Below are positions 1 to 7,930 of a stretch of 45,096 nucleotides of DNA, piece by piece. Source of the DNA: Anaerolineales bacterium (GTDB lineage Bacteria; Chloroflexota; Anaerolineae; Anaerolineales; UBA11579); the NCBI GenBank assembly GCA_026129305.1, contig JAHCII010000017.1:1-45096 (forward strand), in the 5' to 3' direction. Numbering within the stretch: position 1 is the stretch's first letter; each line of letters starts with the position of its first letter. Both the position numbers and the translations under genes were made by a program. Under the pieces are notes generated by a model that saw nothing but the letters and a program-made list of their open reading frames with translations, did not search any database and had not been told where the DNA came from.

Positions 1-490
1 GCTCGATGCGGCCGGCCAGCTGGGCCAGCACGGCATCGGCGTCCAGCGCGTCGGGCTGGCCGGATAGGTTAGCGGAGGTTACCGCCAGCGGGCCGGCGGC
101 GGCCAGCAGGGCCAGGGCGGCCGGATGGTCCGGCACGCGCAGGCCGATCGTGTCGTCCGGCGAGAGCGCCGCGGGCAGCTCCGGCCGGCGCGGCAGCACC
201 AGGGTCAGCGGGCCGGGCCAGAAGCAGGCCGCCAGCCTCTGCGCCGCCGGGTTGACCTCGGCGGCCACCCGCGGCAGGTCGGCCGGGCCGGCCAGAAGCA
301 GCGCGATGGCCTTGGTCTGGGCGCGGTCTTTGACCGCATACAGGCGCTCGATGCCGGCCGGGTCAAAGGCGCGGGCGGCCAGGCCGTAGACCGTATCGGT
401 GGGGAACGCCACCAGGCCGCCGGCCGCCAGGGTTTGCAGGGCAGCCGGGATGGCGTCCGGGTCGGCCGCTTCCATGCGCCGGGTGTTCAT
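1..490 (-). CDS. tsaC: Threonylcarbamoyl-AMP synthase (TsaC/Sua5/YwlC family), C-terminus beyond the window
   Basis: Makes threonylcarbamoyl-AMP from threonine, bicarbonate and ATP, the first step of the t6A37 modification of ANN-decoding tRNAs, in the cytoplasm. The 163 visible codons carry the YrdC-fold hallmarks: GGLVAFPTDTVYGLAA near residue 25, a KDRAQTKAIALL segment that fits the KxR substrate motif, the FWPGPLTLVL strand, and the SANLSG signature near residue 145. The start is an ATG at 490 that overlaps the prmC stop as ATGA (487-490), so translation is probably coupled. The gene is last in a prfA-prmC-tsaC order also known from Firmicutes. It runs off the left edge, so a C-terminal Sua5 domain cannot be judged. 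Confidence 0.93.
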   Translation of the reverse strand, partial: MNTRRMEAADPDAIPAALQTLAAGGLVAFPTDTVYGLAARAFDPAGIERLYAVKDRAQTKAIALLLAGPADLPRVAAEVNPAAQRLAACFWPGPLTLVLPRRPELPAALSPDDTIGLRVPDHPAALALLAAAGPLAVTSANLSGQPDALDADAVLAQLAGRIE

Positions 491-1329
491 GTCTGCACCA
501 CCAGCAAGCGCGGCCGGCCGGTCAGGTCGGGGCGTACTTCGACCGCCGCGACCGGCCACAGACCGCCGGCCAGGGCCAATACCGCGGCTTCCAGGCTGGC
601 GTCGATCTCGGCCAGCAGCAGGCCGCCGGGCAGCAGGCGCGCCTGCGCCTGCTGCAGAAAAGGCTCGATCAGGCGCAGGCCGTCCGGCCCGCCGCCCAGG
701 GCCAGGGCCGGCTCCCAACGGCTGACGGCCAGCTCTGGCAGGCGCGCTTCGGGGATGTAAGGCAAATTGGCGCTGATCAGGTCATAGGGGCCGGGCAGCG
801 CCGCCATCAGGTCGCTGGCGATGCAGCGCACGCGCCCGCCCAGGCCGTGCCGGGCGACGTTGGCGGCTGCCACCGCCAGCGCTTCGGGCGAGATGTCGCC
901 GGCCCAGGCTTGAAGGTCTGGGCAATGGGCCGCCAGGGCGGCCGGGATGCAGGCCGAGCCGGTGCCCACGTCGGCGGCGGCCCGCCGGCCGGGGTGGTCT
1001 GCCAGCCAGCCCAGGGCCGTCTCCACCAGCAGCTCGGTCTCCGGCCGCGGGATCAGCACGGCGGGCGAGACCAGCAGGCTCAGGCCGTAGAACTCCCACT
1101 CGCCGAGCAGATAGGGCAGCGGCTCGCCCGCTGCCAGGCGCAGCAGGCCGGCGGCGTGGGCCGCCTGGGCCGCCGTGCTCAGCTCAGCTTCGGGGTGCGC
1201 CAACAGCCAGCTGCGCGGCTGGCCCAGCACATGGGCCAGCCACACCTCGGCGTCCAGGGCCGCGCTATCACTGGCTGCAGCCAGGCGCTCTCGGCTTTCT
1301 TTTAGGGCGGCGGAGACGGTCAGGGGCAT
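487..1329 (-). CDS. prmC: Release factor glutamine methyltransferase PrmC, 280 aa
   Basis: SAM-dependent enzyme that methylates the Gln of the GGQ motif in class I release factors. The protein has the usual PrmC length, an N-terminal helical domain (about residues 1-85), then a Rossmann methyltransferase domain with VLIPRPETELLVE, ADVGTGSACIPAALA (SAM site) and the substrate-binding tetrapeptide. The tetrapeptide reads NLPY (in SANLPYIPE), whereas the textbook motif is NPPY. It lies directly downstream of prfA, whose product is its substrate, and its stop overlaps the tsaC start. There is no Shine-Dalgarno. A TAAACT hexamer ends 6 nt before the ATG, so a leaderless internal transcript is possible in addition to read-through from prfA. 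Confidence 0.95.
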   Translation of the reverse strand: MPLTVSAALKESRERLAAASDSAALDAEVWLAHVLGQPRSWLLAHPEAELSTAAQAAHAAGLLRLAAGEPLPYLLGEWEFYGLSLLVSPAVLIPRPETELLVETALGWLADHPGRRAAADVGTGSACIPAALAAHCPDLQAWAGDISPEALAVAAANVARHGLGGRVRCIASDLMAALPGPYDLISANLPYIPEARLPELAVSRWEPALALGGGPDGLRLIEPFLQQAQARLLPGGLLLAEIDASLEAAVLALAGGLWPVAAVEVRPDLTGRPRLLVVQT

Positions 1330-1335
1330 GGGGGT

Positions 1336-1341
1336 AGTTTA
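1336..1341 (-). promoter_or_regulatory. Possible -10 element of prmC
   Basis: Reads TAAACT on the minus strand, followed by exactly 6 nt and the prmC ATG. This is a weak match to TATAAT (4 of 6), but the spacing is the same as for several stronger boxes in this window. The 128-nt prfA-prmC gap holds no gene. It also contains a TATAAA and a TATAGC on the minus strand further upstream. Confidence 0.35.
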
Positions 1342-1457
1342 ACGCTTGGGGCGTGATGCACGCTGGTGGTTTGCATGCGCCTCAGGATTAGGGGAGATGC
1401 CAGCTATACTGCGTCCTTACGCGAGCTGCCCATCTTCACAGATCTTTTATACGAAAA

Positions 1458-2516
1458 TCAGGCCACGCTGGCCAGGCGCTCGGCCTCGTCCTGGGTGGCC
1501 AGTTCGTCGAGCATGTCGTCCAGGTCGCCGTCCAATTGGGCGAAGAGGTTGTGCGAGCTGTAGCCGATGCGATGGTCGGTCAGGCGCGACTGCGGGAAGT
1601 TGTAGGTGCGCACCTTCTCCGAGCGCGCCCCGCTGCCCACCTGCAGGCGGCGGGTCGAGTCCATCTCGGAGCGGCGTTTCTCTTCTTCCATCTCGTACAG
1701 GCGGGCGCGCAAGATCGACATGGCCCGCAGGCGGTTCTGCAGCTGCGAACGCTCGTCCTGGCACTGCACCACGATGCCAGTGGGTAAGTGGGTCAGGCGC
1801 ACGGCAGTGGAGTTCTTCTGCACGTTCTGCCCACCGGCGCCCTGCGAGCGGTAGACGTCCATCTTGACATCGCTCTCGGGGATGTTGATCTCAACCTCGT
1901 CCACCTCGGCCAGCACCGCCACGGTGGCGGTGGAGGTGTGGATGCGGCCCTGGGCCTCGGTGCTCGGTACGCGCTGCACGCGGTGCACGCCGGACTCGAA
2001 CTTGAGGCGCGAGAAAGCGCCGCGGCCCTTGATCAGCAGGTTGGCTTCTTTGACACCCCCCACCCCAGTGTCGGAAAGGCTCAGGATCTCGGTCTTCCAC
2101 CCCTGGCGCTCAGCGTAGCGGCTGTACATACGCAGTAGGTCGGCGGCGAACAGGCCGGCCTCATCGCCGCCGGTGCCGGCGCGGATCTCCATGATCACGT
2201 TGCGGCCGTCGCGCGGGTCTTTGGGCAGCAGCATGGACTTGAGCTCGTTCTCCAGCTGCGGAACCTGCTCTTCCAGGTCGGCCAGCTCGGCGGCGGCCAG
2301 TTCGGCCAGCTCGGCGTCGTCGCCGTCCACCATCTCCTGCGACTCATCCCGCCGGCGCAGGGCCTCGCGATAGGCGCGCATTTTGGCGATCAGCGGCTCG
2401 AGTTCGGAGCGCTCCTTGGACAGCTCGACCACCCGCTGGTAATCCTCGGCAGGCTGGGCCAGTTCGCGTTCAATTTCCTGGTAGCGGGTTTCAATGCCCG
2501 CGATTTTGTCTAACAT
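1458..2516 (-). CDS. prfA: Peptide chain release factor 1, 352 aa
   Basis: Recognises UAA and UAG in the ribosomal A site and triggers hydrolysis of peptidyl-tRNA. The codon-reading tripeptide is P184-S185-T186 (in RVPSTEAQGRIHTS), a PxT form that marks RF1 rather than RF2 (SPF). The catalytic GGQ is at residues 228-230, followed by NVQKNSTAVRLTHLPTG. The C-terminus has the RF1 ending YSSHNLFAQLDGDLDDMLDEL. The length fits the family (about 355-360). The start ATG at 2516 gives the standard MLDKI N-terminus. It is the first gene of prfA-prmC-tsaC, and a TATAAT box about 40 nt upstream is its likely promoter. There is no strong Shine-Dalgarno. Confidence 0.97.
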   Translation of the reverse strand: MLDKIAGIETRYQEIERELAQPAEDYQRVVELSKERSELEPLIAKMRAYREALRRRDESQEMVDGDDAELAELAAAELADLEEQVPQLENELKSMLLPKDPRDGRNVIMEIRAGTGGDEAGLFAADLLRMYSRYAERQGWKTEILSLSDTGVGGVKEANLLIKGRGAFSRLKFESGVHRVQRVPSTEAQGRIHTSTATVAVLAEVDEVEINIPESDVKMDVYRSQGAGGQNVQKNSTAVRLTHLPTGIVVQCQDERSQLQNRLRAMSILRARLYEMEEEKRRSEMDSTRRLQVGSGARSEKVRTYNFPQSRLTDHRIGYSSHNLFAQLDGDLDDMLDELATQDEAERLASVA

Positions 2517-2554
2517 AGAACTACTCTGTCTCGGTTCTTGGGATAAGCCCCAGG

Positions 2555-2560
2555 ATTATA
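2555..2560 (-). promoter_or_regulatory. Predicted -10 box of prfA operon
   Basis: Perfect TATAAT on the minus strand, predicting transcription from about 2548 and a 31-nt leader. No convincing -35 is seen. The rest of the 2517-2789 spacer holds no gene; a short AATAC/GTATT inverted repeat at about 2634-2648 is the only other structure noticed. Confidence 0.55.
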
Positions 2561-2789
2561 GCTGATGCAAGCCGCAGGCTGCGCTGCTTGACAACACCCG
2601 CCCATCACTCCCCGATCTCCAACCCCATGCTTTAATACGGCCTGTATTGGGTCTCGGGGGATTCTTGTCAAGGTTAAGTTGTATTAAAACCCCCGCGCCC
2701 GAAAGGATTAATATATCTTTTGTCCCCAACGCCTTGACGTCAGTCTATTTTTGGGAATACGCGCAGGTTTGGCTCACAGCCAGGCGCTG

Positions 2790-5357
2790 CTACATCACGC
2801 GCAGGGTGGAGCCTTCCGGGCCTTTCTCAACCTCGATGCGGTTGGGGAAGGCGTCTTTAAGCGCGTCAATGTGCGTGATCACCAGGATCTTGGCGAAGTC
2901 CTGGCGCACCTGGCTGATGGCTTCCACCAGGCGCTGGCGGCCAGGTTCGTCCTGGCTGCCAAAGCCTTCGTCGATCACCAGGGTCTGCAGGCGAGCCCCG
3001 GCGCGCTGGGCCAGCACTTCAGAGAGCGCCAGGCGGATGGCGAAGTTGATGCGGAAGGCCTCGCCGCCAGAGAACATCTCATATTCGCGCTCACCGGCCC
3101 GGTCGCTGATCTGGATGTCCAGCGTTTCACGCAGGTCTTCGCGCTTGCTGTCCTTGTACTTTTGCTGGGTGACGAAGCGGATGTTCATCGTGCCCCCGCT
3201 CAGGCGCTCCAGCAGTTCGTTGGCCTTGCTCTCGATCTGCGGCAAAGCCTGTTCGATCAGCATGGCGGGCACGCCGTCTTTGCCAAAGGCGCGCTCCAAC
3301 GTCTGGAACTGGGCCACCTGCCCGGCCAGCGCTTCGCGCTCGGCCAGATATTCCGTGCGGCGGGCGCGCAGGGTGTCCAGCACGTCGACCTCCTGCTGGG
3401 CGGCGCCCAGGGCGGTGCGGGCCTGGTTCTCGCGCTGCTGGCTCTCCAGGATCGCCTTCTCCATCGCATCCACATCGGGCAGATCGGCAGTCAACGGGGC
3501 CAGGGCTTCCAGCGCCTGCTGGTGGGCCGGCTGCTGGGCGGCGCGCTCCTTCTCCAGCGCCGCCTGCTGTTTCAGCAGGTCCTTGATCTCGCGCTCCAGC
3601 GGTTTGGAGGCGGCCCTGGCTTGCTCCAGGGCGCGCATGCGCTGCTCCACCGGACGGGCCTCCAGCTCCTGCCCCCGGGCCGCGTCGTGGGCGGCCGCAT
3701 CATAGCCGGTCTGCTTCAGCTCCGCATCCACTGCCGCCAGGGCCGCCCGCGCCTCAGCCGCAAAGCTGCCTTGCTGCAGGGCGGCTTCGATCTCAGCCAG
3801 GCGCGGGGCACGCTGTTCGATCCAGGCGGCCTCCACGCGGGCGATTTCAGACAGGCGCGTATTCAGTTCCGCCTGGCGGATGGTCTTGCCGGAAAGCACA
3901 TCGTCCAGTTGGCTCAACTGGACCAGATCGTTCTCCAATTTGGTCACACGCTGGGCCACCTGTTGGCGCTCCTGGCTGTTGGCCCGGTAGCGGTCGCCCA
4001 TCTGCTTGCCTTCCACGGTCAGTTCGGCGATCACCGACAGGCGGTGCTCCTCGGTCAGCGGCTGGCCGCAGGTGGGACAGGCCGCCGAACCTTCGGCCTT
4101 CTCCATCTGGTCGATCTTGGCCCTCAGGCTCACCATCTCATCGCGCAGCATCGGGTTTTCAGTCTCCACCTTGGTTTGCAGGGCGCGCTGCTGCTTCAAC
4201 TGCGTCTCCCAGTCGCCCTGCTTGGCAAACTGTGCCTGCATGCGGGTCACTTCGGCTTCGACCGTCTTCCTTTCAGCCTCCAACGCCGGTTGGGTGGCCA
4301 GCAGCTGTTGCAGGTTGGCCTCGTCTTTGCGCAGGTTTTCCAGCTCGGTCTCCAGGCGCGCCTGCTCGGTTTCGATCTGGCGCAGGGGCGCGTTGCGGCG
4401 GCTCTCCTGCTCGCGGAACTGGGCCGCCACCTGGTCCAGACGGGCGATCTGCTCGCGGGCGGCCTGCCATCGCTTGTAGCCGGCCTCGATCTCTTTGGCT
4501 TCGGCCAGCAGGGCGGCGTACTCGGCCTGCTCGGCCTGGCGCTCCTGCAGGCGAACCTGGTTCTCTTCCAACTGAGTTTGCAGGCGTTGCAGCTGCTCTT
4601 CCAGCGTGGCCACCAGGGCGCGCTGTTGCTTGACCGCCGTGGTGCGGATACGCAGGCCATCCATCACCGCTTCCTGGGCCAGGCGCGCTTCGTTCAGCGC
4701 TCGCACCTGTTCCTGCAGCTCTTTCAGGCGCGCTTGGCGCTGGGGTTCCTGGTCCAGCTCCTGGTTGATCTCCTGCAGGCGGCCTTGCAGCACGCTGATC
4801 TGGTTTTCCACCACTTTACGACGTTCCACAGTGCGCAGGCGGTACGTCTCCCAAATTTCCAGGCCCAGCACATTGCCCAGGATGCGTTTGCGTTCCGCCG
4901 GGCGCTGCTGGGTGAACTGGTCTGCGGCGCCCTGCAAGAAGAACGAGGCGTTCACGAAGGTTTCGTAGTCCAGGCGCAGGGTCTCATAAATGCGCGCTTC
5001 GGTGTCGCGCAGCGTGCGCTCGGTGAGCGCTTTCCATTTGTCTTCGCCGGTCTGGATCTGGAACTCCAGCAGGGTCGGCTTGTCACGCTGGGCGATGCGC
5101 TGCACGCGATAGACATTGCCTTCGTAGCCAAAGGTCAAGGCCACCTCGGCCGCCTTAACCTCGCGATGCGTGTTGATCAACGCATCGCCGCGCGCCCGCG
5201 CCTGGCCGAACAAGGCGAAGGTCATGGCGTCCAACAAGGCAGATTTTCCGGCCCCGTTGGGGCCGGAAATGCAGGCCAGGTCGAACTGGGTGAAATCCAG
5301 TTCGACCGGTTTGCGATAGGAGAGGAAGCCGGCGATGGCCAGACGAATTGGGATCAT
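2790..5357 (-). CDS. sbcC: SbcC/Rad50-type SMC-like ATPase with zinc hook, 855 aa
   Basis: DNA repair ATPase that normally works with the SbcD/Mre11 nuclease on DNA ends and hairpins. Visible features in order: Walker A GPNGAGKS at residues 32-39; a long Glu/Gln/Arg-rich coiled coil; a zinc-hook CPTCGQP near residue 427, in the middle as expected; a returning coiled coil; ABC signature FSGGEAFRINFA near 761; Walker B TLVIDEGFGSQD near 791. The length lies between archaeal Rad50 (about 880) and E. coli SbcC (1048). The start ATG at 5357 gives the family-typical N-terminus (MIPIRLAIAGFLSYRKP). SbcD is normally adjacent, but the upstream neighbour is a divergent osmC-like gene. The partner must lie elsewhere or be absent. 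Assignment to SbcC rather than Rad50 is nomenclature only. Confidence 0.93.
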   Translation of the reverse strand: MIPIRLAIAGFLSYRKPVELDFTQFDLACISGPNGAGKSALLDAMTFALFGQARARGDALINTHREVKAAEVALTFGYEGNVYRVQRIAQRDKPTLLEFQIQTGEDKWKALTERTLRDTEARIYETLRLDYETFVNASFFLQGAADQFTQQRPAERKRILGNVLGLEIWETYRLRTVERRKVVENQISVLQGRLQEINQELDQEPQRQARLKELQEQVRALNEARLAQEAVMDGLRIRTTAVKQQRALVATLEEQLQRLQTQLEENQVRLQERQAEQAEYAALLAEAKEIEAGYKRWQAAREQIARLDQVAAQFREQESRRNAPLRQIETEQARLETELENLRKDEANLQQLLATQPALEAERKTVEAEVTRMQAQFAKQGDWETQLKQQRALQTKVETENPMLRDEMVSLRAKIDQMEKAEGSAACPTCGQPLTEEHRLSVIAELTVEGKQMGDRYRANSQERQQVAQRVTKLENDLVQLSQLDDVLSGKTIRQAELNTRLSEIARVEAAWIEQRAPRLAEIEAALQQGSFAAEARAALAAVDAELKQTGYDAAAHDAARGQELEARPVEQRMRALEQARAASKPLEREIKDLLKQQAALEKERAAQQPAHQQALEALAPLTADLPDVDAMEKAILESQQRENQARTALGAAQQEVDVLDTLRARRTEYLAEREALAGQVAQFQTLERAFGKDGVPAMLIEQALPQIESKANELLERLSGGTMNIRFVTQQKYKDSKREDLRETLDIQISDRAGEREYEMFSGGEAFRINFAIRLALSEVLAQRAGARLQTLVIDEGFGSQDEPGRQRLVEAISQVRQDFAKILVITHIDALKDAFPNRIEVEKGPEGSTLRVM

Positions 5358-5374
5358 GTGAGCCTACGCGCCCG

Positions 5375-5380
5375 ATTGTA
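5375..5380 (-). promoter_or_regulatory. Predicted -10 box of sbcC
   Basis: TACAAT on the minus strand, 17 nt before the sbcC ATG, predicting a leader of about 10 nt. It lies in the 91-bp divergent spacer shared with the osmC-like gene. Confidence 0.45.
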
Positions 5381-5421
5381 ACGGGGAAATTTTGGCGGCG
5401 AACCCAGCCCGGGCGGCGGAC

Positions 5422-5427
5422 TATAAT
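5422..5427 (+). promoter_or_regulatory. Predicted -10 box and ribosome site of the OsmC-family gene
   Basis: Perfect TATAAT, predicting a start of transcription near 5434. A GGAGGT Shine-Dalgarno at 5440-5445 sits 3 nt before the ATG at 5449. This decides the start over a longer in-frame extension from 5392, which would place the -10 box inside the coding region. Confidence 0.6.
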
Positions 5428-5448
5428 CGCGCCATCTCTGGAGGTGTC

Positions 5449-5853
5449 ATGCAAGTTGCAGTGGATTGGAAGAACAGCCTGGGCTTTAGCGCCCTGGGGC
5501 CAAGCGGCCTGCCCGTGGAGCTGAGCGGCAACGCCGACAACCCGGGCCTTTCGCCGATGGAACTGATGGCTTTTGCCTTGGCGGGCTGCACCGGCATGGA
5601 TGTGATCTCGATCCTGCAAAAGAAGCGCCAGCCCGTGCAGGCCTTTCAGGTACGCGTCAACACCGAGCGGCGCGAGGAATACCCCAGGGTCTGGACCCAT
5701 GTGCTGGTGGAATACATCGTCAGCGGGGAGGGCGTGGAAGCCGCCGCCGTGGAACGCGCCATCGAACTTTCCACACAGAAATATTGCCCAGCCTACAACA
5801 TGCTGAAGCACGCCGTGCAGATAGACAGCCGGTTCGAAATTCGCCCAGCCTAG
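5449..5853 (+). CDS. OsmC/Ohr-family peroxiredoxin-like protein, 134 aa
   Basis: Members reduce organic hydroperoxides with a Cys pair. Both expected cysteines are present: one in LAGCTGMDVISILQKKR (near residue 48), one in KYCPAYNML (near 111). The length is typical for the family. The subfamily (OsmC, Ohr or YhfA-like) cannot be fixed by eye; the GCTGMD..L.KKR pattern is closest to YhfA/OsmC-like members. The start at 5449 is chosen because of the GGAGGT site directly upstream. Its stop codon overlaps the stop of the convergent LysM gene (CTAG at 5850-5853). The divergent neighbour is sbcC, so a stress-response context is plausible but unproven. Confidence 0.88.
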   Translation: MQVAVDWKNSLGFSALGPSGLPVELSGNADNPGLSPMELMAFALAGCTGMDVISILQKKRQPVQAFQVRVNTERREEYPRVWTHVLVEYIVSGEGVEAAAVERAIELSTQKYCPAYNMLKHAVQIDSRFEIRPA

Positions 5854-7400
5854 TCGCTGGGCGTTTCTTCCGCCTCTTGCAGGGCCGGGGTGGGCAGCGC
5901 CACCGCCGGGGCCTGCGAGAGGATGGCGCTGGCCGCGTCGGAGCAGGTACAAGCCCGCACCTGGTGGCCCAGGCGGGTCAGCAAGCCTGCGTAAGCAGCA
6001 TTGCCCTCCACCGGCACCCAGCCCTCCATTACAAAGGGCAGCGCGCCGGCCGCATCGATCCACTCGCCGTTGTACTTGCGGGCCACATGCACGTGCGTGC
6101 CGGTGGACGAGCCGCCCTCGCAGGAGGGATGCCCCAGCGGCTGGCCGGCCTGCACTTGGGCGCCCAGGGCCACTTTTTGGTCGTCCTGCAAGTGCAAATA
6201 GAACAGCACCCAGCCAGTGCGTTCATCGTCATCGCCGTCCAGGTCCAGCACCACAATGCCTTCACCGGTGCGCACCACTTTGCCCGCCGCCATGGCGGTG
6301 GACCACAGCCGGCTGGGCGTGCAGCCGCGCTGCTCGCCCGGGGCGAAGTCCAGCGCGGCGTAGGGTTGGGCTTGGCCCCAGGCGGTGTGCGGGCCGCCGG
6401 TATAGGCCCAGACCTGCCCAGGCGGGAACGGCAGGCGCAGCTCCGGCTGGGCCAAACTGCCGGGCAGGTGCGGCTGGTCGGCCGCCCAGGGGTCGCCGAA
6501 CAATCCAGCAAAGGTCTGGGCCAGGCCCTCCGGCCCGATCGCAACCTGGAAGCGGGGTACGTCTTCGGTGCGATTGAAGAAGACCTGCAGAGAGACGCTG
6601 GCCGCGTTTTGCCAGGGGTCTGGGCGGTAGATCAGGCCGTCGGAACGTTCAAACTCGATCAGCTTGCCGTTGCGCCACTGGTAATAGCCATCGTTGAGCT
6701 GGTTGGCCGCCCAAACCAGCTGGAGGTAAACACCGCGATGGCGGAAGGCCTCGTAGCCCATCGGGTAGTTGGTCACGTCCGTGTCGGGCACGGGGACGCT
6801 CAGCGCGCCGGATTGGTACTCCAGCAAAGCCAGCAGCAGGCGCGGGCTAACGCTGAAGTTGAGCGCCACCAGGTCGACCAGACCGGCCCCGCTGCGCATG
6901 CTGCCGGAAGCATATTCGCGGTAGTTGCGCAACCAGCCGGGATGGGAATCGACAAAAGCCTGGGTGTCAAAGTCGATCACGGCCGGGCCATTGATGAACT
7001 GGCTGTCCGGGATGATCGGATAAGCAGACCCCCAATAGGCGCGGTAATAGATGGGGATCTTGAGCGGCAAACCGGGCGGCAAGGTGGTTGTGTTGTCCGG
7101 GATGACCGGGTTGGCGGCGCGGATCTCGCGGGCGGTGGTGTTGAAGCGTACAGCCAGGGCCAGTAGCGTATCACCGTTCTGGACCACATAGTCAACCAGC
7201 TGGCCCGGCTGATAAGCCGGCCGGGTGGGCAGCGGGGTGGAGGTGGGCAGCTGGGTTTCCGCCGCGCTGCTGAGGCTGGGCGTGACCGCCGGGCCGGGGG
7301 TTGCGTCTTGCGAGCCGGCCGGGGATTGGGCGCAAGCCACCAAAAGGGCGGCCAGGCAGGCAAAGGCGGCCAGCCGCGCCGGGATACTGCGAATCTGCAT
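5850..7400 (-). CDS. LysM + M23A-type zinc metallopeptidase lipoprotein, paralog 1, 516 aa
   Basis: Predicted cell-wall hydrolase anchored at the outer face of the membrane. A signal peptide ends in lipobox LLVAC with Cys23. A Pro/Thr-rich linker leads to a LysM domain (about residues 71-118, YVVQNGDTLLALAVRF), then a middle helical domain containing NFSVSPRLLLALLE, reminiscent of lysozyme-like folds. The peptidase domain has H338 and D351 spaced by 13 residues (GGPH...ALDFAPG), H403 (FYLHL) and H436-x-H438 (GTHVH). That spacing matches LasA/beta-lytic peptidases (M23A: His23, Asp36, His81, His120, His122) rather than the HxxxD of lysostaphin. Conserved cysteines (GCTPS, SCEGG, CTC) recur in both paralogs. 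A TATAAT ends 6 nt before the ATG, and there is no Shine-Dalgarno. Cleavage specificity is unknown. Confidence 0.85.
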   Translation of the reverse strand: MQIRSIPARLAAFACLAALLVACAQSPAGSQDATPGPAVTPSLSSAAETQLPTSTPLPTRPAYQPGQLVDYVVQNGDTLLALAVRFNTTAREIRAANPVIPDNTTTLPPGLPLKIPIYYRAYWGSAYPIIPDSQFINGPAVIDFDTQAFVDSHPGWLRNYREYASGSMRSGAGLVDLVALNFSVSPRLLLALLEYQSGALSVPVPDTDVTNYPMGYEAFRHRGVYLQLVWAANQLNDGYYQWRNGKLIEFERSDGLIYRPDPWQNAASVSLQVFFNRTEDVPRFQVAIGPEGLAQTFAGLFGDPWAADQPHLPGSLAQPELRLPFPPGQVWAYTGGPHTAWGQAQPYAALDFAPGEQRGCTPSRLWSTAMAAGKVVRTGEGIVVLDLDGDDDERTGWVLFYLHLQDDQKVALGAQVQAGQPLGHPSCEGGSSTGTHVHVARKYNGEWIDAAGALPFVMEGWVPVEGNAAYAGLLTRLGHQVRACTCSDAASAILSQAPAVALPTPALQEAEETPSD

Positions 7401-7406
7401 GTCGAG

Positions 7407-7412
7407 ATTATA
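7407..7412 (-). promoter_or_regulatory. -10 box giving a predicted leaderless mRNA
   Basis: Perfect TATAAT on the minus strand, then 6 nt, then the ATG at 7400. The predicted +1 is the A of the start codon. Confidence 0.6.
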
Positions 7413-7476
7413 CGGAGAGAAGCGCGCCGCGCCATAGCTGGCTGCTTCTCTAAGACAGCACTAAAGCGCCTTCTGG

Positions 7477-7482
7477 TACACT
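7477..7482 (+). promoter_or_regulatory. Predicted -10 box of the small lipoprotein gene
   Basis: TACACT, predicting a start near 7489 and a 24-nt leader with an AAAGGT ribosome site (about 7499-7504) before the GTG start at 7513. Confidence 0.45.
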
Positions 7483-7512
7483 GTTTTCATTCCACTGCAA
7501 AGGTCTAGCCAC

Positions 7513-7908
7513 GTGAATCGCACATTTTTCTTTCTTGTTTCCCTTGCCCTTATCGCCCTGCTGCTGGGCGCCTGCAGCAGCCAAGCCGCCGGCTCACCCG
7601 AGGCGGTTGTGGAGCAATACCTCAACGCGCTGGTGGTTGGAGACAACGTCGGCGCAGTCAACTTGTCCTGTGCAGCTTGGGAAGCCAACGCCAACGCAGA
7701 AGGCGCCGCCTTTGAAGGCGTGGAAGTCAGCCTGAGTGGGGCAGCCTGCAATGTAGTCACACAAGACGGCTCCAACGCCACGGTAGCTTGCCAGGGCGAG
7801 ATCCTGTTCAGCTATGCGGGTGGCGAGACCGAATCGATCGACCTGAGCCTGCGCAGCTATCTCGTCAGCCAAGAGGGCGGCGAGTGGCGCATGTGCGGCT
7901 ACCAGTAA
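7513..7908 (+). CDS. Small lipoprotein, probable NTF2/DUF4878-like fold, 131 aa
   Basis: Function not recognised. The N-terminus is a lipoprotein signal peptide (SLALIALLLGAC, Cys21). The mature part begins SPEAVVEQYLNALVVGD, an opening typical of DUF4878/NTF2-like lipoproteins. It then alternates beta-strand-like stretches and ends at RMCGYQ. Further cysteines (in LSCAAW, GAACNV, VACQGE and RMCGYQ) could form disulfides. The start is a GTG preceded by AAAGGT. It is followed after 22 nt by the SGNH-like lipoprotein gene on the same strand, so the two are probably co-transcribed. The fold assignment is an inference from the N-terminal pattern only. Confidence 0.7.
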   Translation: MNRTFFFLVSLALIALLLGACSSQAAGSPEAVVEQYLNALVVGDNVGAVNLSCAAWEANANAEGAAFEGVEVSLSGAACNVVTQDGSNATVACQGEILFSYAGGETESIDLSLRSYLVSQEGGEWRMCGYQ

Positions 7909-7930
7909 CCGCACGGGAAGCTTCGCACAC

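Noticed and set aside
2634..2648. AATAC/GTATT hairpin as terminator between sbcC and prfA
   Set aside because: The stem is only 5 bp and AT-rich with no T-run, and it is on the promoter side of prfA, not behind a gene pointing into it in a useful way.
2751..5381. Long plus-strand open frame (876 codons) opposite sbcC
   Set aside because: Its translation is low-complexity (Leu/Gln/Arg/Gly-rich) and is the antisense of the coiled-coil ATPase, which has all family motifs on the minus strand.
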